A stretch of 20,370 bases of DNA from NCBI GenBank assembly GCA_964478125.1, contig CAYZGR010000058.1, positions 1-20,370 on the forward strand. Reading direction: 5' to 3'. A program made the position numbers and the translations under genes. Below are positions 14,370 to 20,370 of the stretch, one piece after another; position 1 is the stretch's first letter; the number at the start of each line of letters is the position of its first letter. Below the pieces are notes generated by a model. It was not told the DNA's origin, searched no databases, and saw only the letters and a program-made list of their open reading frames with translations. The stretch comes from FW021-bin31 sp964478125 (GTDB lineage: Bacteria; Bacteroidota; Bacteroidia; Chitinophagales; Chitinophagaceae).

Positions 14370-16307
14370 TTATTTCACTTCTTCATAAGGCACATCCGTA
14401 ACATCATCTCCATTGTCGCCAGAGCTGTTGCTGTCACCGGAGCTTTGATTCTCTGTACCTTGTTGTGCCTGTTCGTTGGCTTGTTGCCCTTCTTGTTGTG
14501 CCTGCTGTGAGGCCTTGTACAGATCTTCGGAAGCGGCGGTCCATTTCTGGTTCAGCTCATTCATGGCAGTATCTATTGCAGCTATATCTTGATTCTTATG
14601 AGCGTCCTTTAATTGGGTTAATGCACTTTCAATCTCCGATTTTTTGTCGGCAGGCAATTTATCGCTATAATCTTTTAACTGTTTTTCAGTCTGGAAGATC
14701 AATCCGTCTGCCTGGTTCAGCTTTTCAATTTTCTCTCTTTCTTTTTTGTCGGCTTCTTCATTGGCCTTGGCATCCGCCTTCATTTTTTCAATTTCTTCCT
14801 TGGTCAGGCCGCTGCCGGCTTCAATACGGATATTTTGAGATTTCCCGGTACCTTTATCTTTGGCGGCTACATGAATGATACCGTTAGCATCAATGTCAAA
14901 AGTAACTTCTACCTGAGGAACTCCTCGTGGGGCCGGTGGAATACCATCCAGAATAAAACGACCGAGTGAGCGGTTATCTTTGGCCATTTGACGCTCTCCC
15001 TGTAATACATTGATCTCTACGCTGGGTTGATTATCAGCGGCAGTAGAGAAGGTCTCCGATTTTTTGGTGGGAATGGTTGAATTGGCTTCAATTAATTTGG
15101 TGAATACCCCGCCCAAAGTTTCGATACCCAGGCTCAGCGGGGTAACGTCCAGCAGTAATACATCTTTTACATCGCCGGTAAGTACCCCACCCTGAATGGC
15201 AGCGCCTATAGCGACTACTTCATCAGGATTCACACCTTTATGAGGTTTCCGTCCGAAGAACTTTTCTACGGTCTCCTGAACCTTGGGAATTCGGGTAGAA
15301 CCTCCGACGAGTATTACTTCATTAATCTCCGAAGTTTCGTAGCCGGCGTCTTTTAGCGCTTTCTTACAAGGCTCCAGCGTCCGCTCGATCAGGGAATCGG
15401 ACAGTTGTTCAAATTTTGAACGGGTCAGTTTCTTAACCAGATGCTTGGGAACACCATCCACTGCCGTGATGTATGGAAGGTTGATCTCGGTTTCCTGAGA
15501 AGAGGACAGTTCTATTTTTGCTTTCTCTGCAGCATCCTTCAGCCGTTGCCATGCCATAGGATCTTTATGAACATCAATACCTTCATCTTTTTTAAATTCC
15601 TCACTCAGCCAGTCCATGATCACTTTATCAAAATCATCTCCTCCCAGATGGGTATCCCCGTGAGTGGATTTCACCTCAAAAACACCGTCTCCTAATTCCA
15701 GAATAGATACATCAAAAGTACCGCCTCCCAGATCGAAGACTGCTACTTTGCTGTCAGTGGTCTTTTTATCCAGGCCGTAAGCCAGCGCTGCGGCAGTGGG
15801 CTCGTTGATAATACGGCTCACCTTAAGGCCTGCAATTTCTCCGGCTTCTTTGGTCGCCTGGCGTTGAGAATCATTAAAGTATGCGGGTACGGTAACTACG
15901 GCTTCCGTCACGGTTTGTCCCAGAAAATCTTCTGCCGTCTTTTTCATCTTTTGGAGGATCATGGCAGAAATTTCCTGTGGTGTATAAAGTCTGCCTTCAA
16001 TATCTATACGAACTGTATTGTTATCTCCTTTGGTCACCTGATAGCTCCAATGGGGGATCTCGTTAGAAACTTCATCAAAACGGCGCCCCATAAAACGCTT
16101 CACGGACATGATAGTGTTTTTGGGGTTGGTTATAGCCTGACGCTTGGCAGGAGCACCGATCTTCCTTTCTCCGTTTTTCAGGAAGGCGACAACCGAAGGG
16201 GTCGTTCTGCTCCCTTCGTCATTGGGTATTACCTGCGGCTCGTTACCTTCCATGACAGCTACGCAGGAGTTGGTCGTACCTAAGTCAATTCCGATTATTT
16301 TGCTCAT
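14370..16307 (-). CDS. dnaK: Molecular chaperone DnaK (Hsp70)
   Basis: 645 aa, full length. ATP-driven cytoplasmic chaperone. The ATPase domain carries IIGIDLGTTNSCVAV (4-18), VPAYFNDSQRQATK, RIINEPTAAALAYGLD and VFDLGGGTFDVSILE, plus VGGSTRIPKVQ. The linker DVLLLDVTPLSLGIET joins the beta-sandwich substrate domain (SVEINVLQGERQMAKDN). The helical lid follows, then a Gln/Asn/Ser-rich tail ending in DDVTDVPYEEVK, the usual acidic C-terminus. It is transcribed alone: no grpE or dnaJ is adjacent, and a strong terminator follows. AAAAAAGGAG lies about 15 bases before the ATG. No CIRCE (HrcA) dyad is seen upstream. Confidence 0.98.
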   Translation of the reverse strand: MSKIIGIDLGTTNSCVAVMEGNEPQVIPNDEGSRTTPSVVAFLKNGERKIGAPAKRQAITNPKNTIMSVKRFMGRRFDEVSNEIPHWSYQVTKGDNNTVRIDIEGRLYTPQEISAMILQKMKKTAEDFLGQTVTEAVVTVPAYFNDSQRQATKEAGEIAGLKVSRIINEPTAAALAYGLDKKTTDSKVAVFDLGGGTFDVSILELGDGVFEVKSTHGDTHLGGDDFDKVIMDWLSEEFKKDEGIDVHKDPMAWQRLKDAAEKAKIELSSSQETEINLPYITAVDGVPKHLVKKLTRSKFEQLSDSLIERTLEPCKKALKDAGYETSEINEVILVGGSTRIPKVQETVEKFFGRKPHKGVNPDEVVAIGAAIQGGVLTGDVKDVLLLDVTPLSLGIETLGGVFTKLIEANSTIPTKKSETFSTAADNQPSVEINVLQGERQMAKDNRSLGRFILDGIPPAPRGVPQVEVTFDIDANGIIHVAAKDKGTGKSQNIRIEAGSGLTKEEIEKMKADAKANEEADKKEREKIEKLNQADGLIFQTEKQLKDYSDKLPADKKSEIESALTQLKDAHKNQDIAAIDTAMNELNQKWTAASEDLYKASQQAQQEGQQANEQAQQGTENQSSGDSNSSGDNGDDVTDVPYEEVK

Positions 16308-16439
16308 AACAATTTATATTTTCTCCTTTTTTAGTGATGTAATAATGATAAAGTCCGGTAAAAGCAGTCAATCATTATGCCAATGGGCCAGGTTCTGCAA
16401 TTATGTCAGTTGCCGCTTTATTGTTTGGCTATTCTCCGT

Positions 16440-16447
16440 TAAATTTG
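16440..16447 (+). promoter_or_regulatory. -7 element of the lipoprotein thioredoxin gene
   Basis: TAAATTTG followed by C is an exact TAnnTTTG match. A TTG lies 16 bases upstream. Transcription would start near 16454, which places the in-frame ATG at 16403 outside the message and supports the ATG at 16475. Confidence 0.5.
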
Positions 16448-16474
16448 CAGATGGAAAGGAGGCCATTGTTCATT

Positions 16475-17614
16475 ATGAAGAAAAAGATAGTTTGTCTGTT
16501 GTCAGTGATATGTATTATATCCGGCTTGAGCTGCAGCCTGTCTCAACAGGATCTGGTCCATATTGAGGTCCATCTGGTTCATATTCCCCAAAATACGCAG
16601 ATGGCATTTCTGGATGAAGTGCGGCCGGCAGAAACCATCACTATAGATACCGCTTCGATTGACCCGTTGAAGGGGATATTCCGGTTTCAGGTCTTACCCC
16701 GTAAATCGGAATCTTTGTACCGGATCCGTATCGGCAACCGGTATAGTTTCTTTTTAGTAGCTGCTGATAAAGATATCCGGGTGACGGGAGATTATGCCGG
16801 GAATGGGGAAATGAATATCAGCGGTTCGGCAGCGTCTGTTGAATTGCAACATTTTATTACTTCTTTGAACCGACAAAACAAGTCCCTGAACCAACATCCG
16901 GAAGAGATAACAGCTCAGAAAAAGGTTGCAAATGACAGTCTTTTACGAATTGAAAAATACCAGTTGGAGCTGGAACGCCAGGCATTGCTGGATACCATTC
17001 TAAATAAGGCCCGTTCTACGGAAAGCCCGGTTGTTGCTGTATTTGCACTCAGTATCCTGGATGATCAGGGTGCGTGGAATAAAGGCAAACCTGTTTTTGA
17101 TGGATTAGCGTCCCGTTTTCCCCATAGTACGATGGTTAAAGAAGCGGTTGCAGACTACAAAAAGAAGTTGAATAACAAGGGGTTGGCCATGTCGGTCGGG
17201 ATAGGCGACCAGGCCCCGGCCCTCAGTTATCCCGATCCGCAGGGAAAAATTATTTCTCTTGCAGATTATAAAGGAAAATATGTACTGATAGATTTTTGGG
17301 CTTCCTGGTGTGCGCCATGCCGGGAAGCCAATCCGGAGCTGGTAAAAGTTTATAAGCGTTTCAAAAACGACAATTTTACCATTCTTGGTGTCTCGTTGGA
17401 CAGTAAAAAGACCTCATGGGAAAAAGCGATCCGAAAAGATGGTCTCGCCTGGAACCAGATCAGCGACTTGAAAGGCTGGAACTCTTTGCCTGCCGCAACT
17501 TATGGGGTAGAGGCCATACCTGCCAACTTCCTGGTGGACCCGCAGGGAAAAATTATTGCCAAAGATATACAGGGCGATAGTCTGGCTGCAAAATTGAGAA
17601 GAGTACTGAAGTGA
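16475..17614 (+). CDS. Lipoprotein TlpA-like thioredoxin with DUF4369-type domain
   Basis: 379 aa from the ATG at 16475, preceded by AAAGGAGG (16455-16462). The frame is open back to 16403, but the signal peptide MKKKIVCLLSVICIISGLSC begins at 16475. Cys20 is a likely lipid-attachment site, although the residue at -3 is Gly and the lipobox is therefore imperfect. The N-terminal half resembles DUF4369 (beta strands to about residue 105), then a Lys/Gln-rich helical linker. The C-terminal thioredoxin domain (about 240-379) has FWASWCAPCREANPE with cysteines 279 and 282, and a cis-Pro segment, AIPANFLVDPQGKII. It should be a periplasm-facing thiol-disulfide oxidoreductase tethered to a membrane. 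It is divergent from dnaK and ends 9 bp from the convergent glnS. Confidence 0.88.
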   Translation: MKKKIVCLLSVICIISGLSCSLSQQDLVHIEVHLVHIPQNTQMAFLDEVRPAETITIDTASIDPLKGIFRFQVLPRKSESLYRIRIGNRYSFFLVAADKDIRVTGDYAGNGEMNISGSAASVELQHFITSLNRQNKSLNQHPEEITAQKKVANDSLLRIEKYQLELERQALLDTILNKARSTESPVVAVFALSILDDQGAWNKGKPVFDGLASRFPHSTMVKEAVADYKKKLNNKGLAMSVGIGDQAPALSYPDPQGKIISLADYKGKYVLIDFWASWCAPCREANPELVKVYKRFKNDNFTILGVSLDSKKTSWEKAIRKDGLAWNQISDLKGWNSLPAATYGVEAIPANFLVDPQGKIIAKDIQGDSLAAKLRRVLK

Positions 17615-17623
17615 TTATCCGGG

Positions 17624-19294
17624 CTATTTGCTTTTTTTACGGGCCCAATGATCCCGCAGGGTCACCGTCCGGTTAAAGACCGGTTTTTCGGCAGTTGATT
17701 CCTTATCCACGCAAAAATATCCTTTTCTTAAGAACTGAAAACAATCCCCTTCTTTACTTTCGGTAAGGCTACTTTCTATAAAGGCCTCCGGCAGCAGCTG
17801 GAGGGAATCAGGGTTCAGGCTCTCTTTCAAAGTGCCGTCTTCTATGCTGGTTTCGGCAGGTATTTCTCCCTTGAACAGCCGGTCATAAAGCCTGACCTCG
17901 GCTTTCGAGGCATGGGCGATGCTCAGCCAGTGAATGGTTCCTCTTACCTTAATGCCGCTGGTATCGTTGTTGCTTCTGCTCTCCGGATAATAGACGGCCT
18001 GAATTTCAGTTACGTTGCCTTCGGTATCCTTTTTATATCCGGTACACTTGATAATATAAGCTCCTTTTAGCCGCACCGTTCTTTCGGGGCCCAGCCTGAA
18101 GAATTTTTTGGGCGGATCTTCCATGAAATCTTCTTGTTCTATCCAAAGTACTCTGGAAAAGGGTACCCTGCGTTTGCCGGTTTCCGGCTTTTCGGGATTA
18201 TTTTCAATTTCCATGTATTCTGTCCGGCCTTCAGGATAATTGGTGATCACCAATTTTACCGGGTCCAAAACGGCCATCCTTCTCAGCGCGGTTTTGTTCA
18301 ACTCATCTCGTACGAAAAACTCCAACAGACTGATATCTATCAGGTTTTCTCTTTTTTGGACACCCACGCGCTCACAAAACCTTCGGATGCTTATGGCGGG
18401 ATAGCCCCTCCGTCGCATCCCGCTGATGGTGGGCATGCGGGGGTCGTCCCATCCATTGACCAATTTCTGGCGCACCAGGTGTAGCAGCTTGCGTTTGCTC
18501 ATTACCGTATAAGAAAGATTCAGACGGGCAAACTCATATTGATGAGAAGGGAATATCTCCAGCTTTTTAATGAACCAATTGTACAAGGGACGGTGAGATA
18601 CAAATTCCAGGCTGCATAAAGAATGGGTAATTTCTTCAATACTATCGCTTTGCCCATGGGCAAAGTCATACACGGGATAAATGCACCACTTATCTCCTGT
18701 ACGATGATGAATGGCATGTTTGATGCGGTACAGCAGGGGATCACGGAGATGCATATTGGAATTGGAAAGATCTATTTTTGCCCGTAATACCTTTTCTCCG
18801 TCCTTGTATTTTCCTTCCCGCATTTCACGAAACAGCTTCAGATTCTCCTCTACTGTGCGGTTGCGATAAGCATTTCCTTTGCCGGGTTGCGTAGGCGTTC
18901 CTTTTTGTGCCGCTATTTCTTCGGGAGTAGAATCGTCTACATAGGCCAGTCCTTTCATAATGAGTTTGATAGCCCATTCATACAGCTGCTCAAAATAATC
19001 CGAGGTATAATTCTCATTTTCCCAACGGAATCCCAGCCATTCAATATCTTTTTTAATGGCATTCACATAGACTGTTTCTTCTGACAACGGGTTGGTATCA
19101 TCAAAACGCAGGTTGGTATAACCGCCGTATTTTTGAGTCAGGCCAAAATTGAGACAAATAGCTTTGGCATGACCGATGTGCAAAAAGCCATTGGGTTCCG
19201 GTGGAAAACGGGTGACGATCTTATCATACTTACCGGATTTCAAGTCTCCCTCAATGATCTCTTCTATAAAGTTCAAATGTTTTTCTTCGCTCAT
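17624..19294 (-). CDS. glnS: Glutaminyl-tRNA synthetase
   Basis: 556 aa, complete class I aminoacyl-tRNA synthetase charging tRNA-Gln with glutamine. The HIGH signature lies within PPEPNGFLHIGHAKA (HIGH 39-42), and the second signature is VMSKR (264-268). GlnRS-type features include FPPEPNGFLHIGHAKAICLN, NLRFDDTNP (61-69), PVYDFAHGQSDSIEEITHS (207-225) with ThrHis, and the WDDPRMPTISGMRRRGY segment. The C-terminal beta-barrel anticodon domain (from about 340) ends in FCVDKESTAEKPVFNRTVTL. GlnRS, not GluRS, is supported by the ISGMRRRG and PEPNG contexts. Its presence suggests direct charging of tRNA-Gln rather than sole reliance on the transamidation route. It is divergent from prmA over 43 bp. 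Confidence 0.96.
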   Translation of the reverse strand: MSEEKHLNFIEEIIEGDLKSGKYDKIVTRFPPEPNGFLHIGHAKAICLNFGLTQKYGGYTNLRFDDTNPLSEETVYVNAIKKDIEWLGFRWENENYTSDYFEQLYEWAIKLIMKGLAYVDDSTPEEIAAQKGTPTQPGKGNAYRNRTVEENLKLFREMREGKYKDGEKVLRAKIDLSNSNMHLRDPLLYRIKHAIHHRTGDKWCIYPVYDFAHGQSDSIEEITHSLCSLEFVSHRPLYNWFIKKLEIFPSHQYEFARLNLSYTVMSKRKLLHLVRQKLVNGWDDPRMPTISGMRRRGYPAISIRRFCERVGVQKRENLIDISLLEFFVRDELNKTALRRMAVLDPVKLVITNYPEGRTEYMEIENNPEKPETGKRRVPFSRVLWIEQEDFMEDPPKKFFRLGPERTVRLKGAYIIKCTGYKKDTEGNVTEIQAVYYPESRSNNDTSGIKVRGTIHWLSIAHASKAEVRLYDRLFKGEIPAETSIEDGTLKESLNPDSLQLLPEAFIESSLTESKEGDCFQFLRKGYFCVDKESTAEKPVFNRTVTLRDHWARKKSK

Positions 19295-19319
19295 CGCTTT
19301 TTAGTTGTACTTTGGCTGG

Positions 19320-19327
19320 CAAAGATA
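19320..19327 (-). promoter_or_regulatory. glnS -7 element
   Basis: TATCTTTG followed by CC on the minus strand is an exact TAnnTTTG match, 25 bases before the glnS ATG. No clear TTTG is seen at -33. It sits in the 43-bp gap between glnS and prmA, so the two promoters must overlap or influence one another. Confidence 0.5.
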
Positions 19328-19337
19328 AAGCAAAGAT

Positions 19338-20162
19338 GTGACGGGATATCATGCCATAAATATTGTTTTAAATGAAGAGGCAGATTCTGATCTGCTCATC
19401 GGATTATTGAGCATCTTTGATTGTGTTGGTTTTGAAGAAGAAGAAGGCTTACTGGTGGCATATATACTTTCAGCCAACCTCCCCTCGGCAGCCGATTTGA
19501 AAGCCGTGTTAAAGGGATTTACCTTTAATGTTCAGGAAATAGCCGACCAGAATTGGAATGCGGTATGGGAAGAAAGCTATGCGCCCGTGCTTATTGGCGA
19601 TTTTTGTGGAATAAGAGCCGATTTTCATCCTCCTTTTCAGAAGGTACTACATGAACTTGTCATAAACCCGCGCATGTCTTTCGGTACCGGTCACCATGCC
19701 ACTACACGAATGATGATCAAGCTGATGCAATCCCTTGACCTGAAAGGTAAAAGCGTTTTGGATTTTGGTACCGGAACCGGTATTCTTTCTATCCTGGCTT
19801 CCAAGATGGATGCGGAAGAAGTTGTGGCTATTGATAACGATGCCAATGCTGTAGAAAATGCGTTACAGAATGTGCAGGCCAATCAGGTCGGCAGAATTAA
19901 GATCTATTGCCAGGGGCTATTCGGGATGGAGAGAAAAAACTATGATTTGATCCTGGCCAATATCAACAAGAATATCATCCTTGACGCTTGTGAAACACTG
20001 GTTACCCAGCTTTCAGCAGAAGGGCATATTCTCGTGAGTGGTTTTCTAAAGAAAGACCGGGAAGCAATAACAGATACTTTTCAAAGGAAGGGTTGCCAGG
20101 TGAAGAGAGAGCTGCAGGAAGGGAAGTGGGTCGCTATGGAATGGCAAAAAAATAACGTGTGA
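19338..20162 (+). CDS. prmA: Ribosomal protein L11 methyltransferase
   Basis: 274 aa. It trimethylates lysines and the N-terminus of ribosomal protein L11 using S-adenosylmethionine. An N-terminal substrate-recognition domain (1-90, with NWNAVWEESYAPVLIGDF) precedes the Rossmann methyltransferase domain: MSFGTGHHATTRMM (about 114-127), VLDFGTGTGILSILA (SAM loop, about 140-154), VVAIDNDANAVENA (about 161-174) and the catalytic-region motif ILANINKNII. The start must be the GTG at 19338: the same frame has a stop at 19326-19328, and the overlapping ATG at 19336 runs straight into TGA. There is no good SD, so initiation is probably weak. Confidence 0.95.
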   Translation: MTGYHAINIVLNEEADSDLLIGLLSIFDCVGFEEEEGLLVAYILSANLPSAADLKAVLKGFTFNVQEIADQNWNAVWEESYAPVLIGDFCGIRADFHPPFQKVLHELVINPRMSFGTGHHATTRMMIKLMQSLDLKGKSVLDFGTGTGILSILASKMDAEEVVAIDNDANAVENALQNVQANQVGRIKIYCQGLFGMERKNYDLILANINKNIILDACETLVTQLSAEGHILVSGFLKKDREAITDTFQRKGCQVKRELQEGKWVAMEWQKNNV

Positions 20163-20265
20163 GGCCTGACTGACGTCCCTGGGACCTTGCTGTTTTTTTC
20201 AGGATTTCAGATCTTTTGACTTGCTCATGATGCAAAGATTATAAAAAGCCAATAGTTTAGATCGA

Positions 20266-20354
20266 GCCACGAATACACGAATTTTGGCTGATCATACTAT
20301 GCCGTCTTACCAGATAAATATAGGTATTCGTTTTTTTATTCGCGCATTCGTGGC
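20266..20354. repeat. Inverted repeat with ATTCG / CGAAT words
   Basis: The left arm GCCACGAATACACGAAT (20266-20282) and the right arm (20338-20354) are reverse complements at 15 of 17 positions, with 55 bp between. ATTCG occurs repeatedly in the right half (ATTCGTTTTTTTATTCG). It is non-coding and lies after prmA at the window edge. I recall similar GCCACGAAT...ATTCGTGGC arrangements as scattered intergenic repeats in Bacteroidota; that recollection is not checked. Confidence 0.6.
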
Positions 20355-20370
20355 ATAAGAAGCATTTTTT

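Noticed and set aside
16403..16474. Longer N-terminus for the lipoprotein thioredoxin
   Set aside because: An exact -7 element and the SD lie inside this stretch, and the signal peptide begins at 16475.
20174..20200. Terminator after prmA (GTCCCTGGGAC followed by a T run)
   Set aside because: The palindrome has a one-base centre that cannot form a hairpin loop, and the T run begins after several unpaired bases.
1..20370. CRISPR array, tRNA, rRNA, phage or transposase genes
   Set aside because: No regularly spaced repeats, cloverleaf with CCA-type end, ribosomal RNA segment or mobile-element protein was recognised on either strand.

Overview
The window looks like a chromosomal segment from a Bacteroidota bacterium, most likely a Chitinophagaceae-type member. 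The evidence is the gene content and the promoters: two TlpA-like thioredoxins with N-terminal DUF4369-type domains, type III glutamine synthetase, an LptC lipoprotein next to an outer-membrane barrel, a BlaI/BlaR1 pair whose sensor ends in a TonB-like tail, and several TTTG / TAnnTTTG promoter elements with weak Shine-Dalgarno sequences. The family-level placement is inference. No phage genes, transposase, CRISPR array, tRNA or rRNA were found.

Left part (1-6.5 kb): the 3' tail of an unidentified gene, a roughly 380 bp stretch with no convincing gene, a secreted TlpA/DUF4369 thioredoxin (+), then a minus-strand block. That block holds a secreted GH29 alpha-L-fucosidase, a CoA-binding protein translationally coupled to an SDR-type NAD(P)-binding protein, a wrecked blaR1-like sensor protease, and an intact BlaI-type repressor that starts the pair. 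Centre (6.6-8.8 kb, +): an alpha/beta hydrolase and a membrane GT2 glycosyltransferase. Immediately after them lies an isolated perfect sigma-54 promoter followed about 60 nt later by an intrinsic terminator, which I read as a small RNA gene.

Right part (9-20.4 kb): LptC and an outer-membrane barrel protein form a two-gene minus-strand unit. They are followed by glnN (glutamine synthetase III), a SIMPL-domain protein and dnaK, all on the minus strand as largely single units with their own promoters. A lipoprotein TlpA/DUF4369 thioredoxin (+) is divergent from dnaK. glnS (glutaminyl-tRNA synthetase, -) and prmA (ribosomal protein L11 methyltransferase, +) are divergent across 43 bp. Housekeeping genes (dnaK, glnS, prmA, lptC, glnN) dominate. 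The accessory interest is in the intergenic DNA: the sigma-54/sRNA unit, two patches of decayed TTTGGAATTTG-type repeat, an ATTCG-rich inverted repeat at the right edge, and dyads in front of the SDR, blaI and fucosidase genes.
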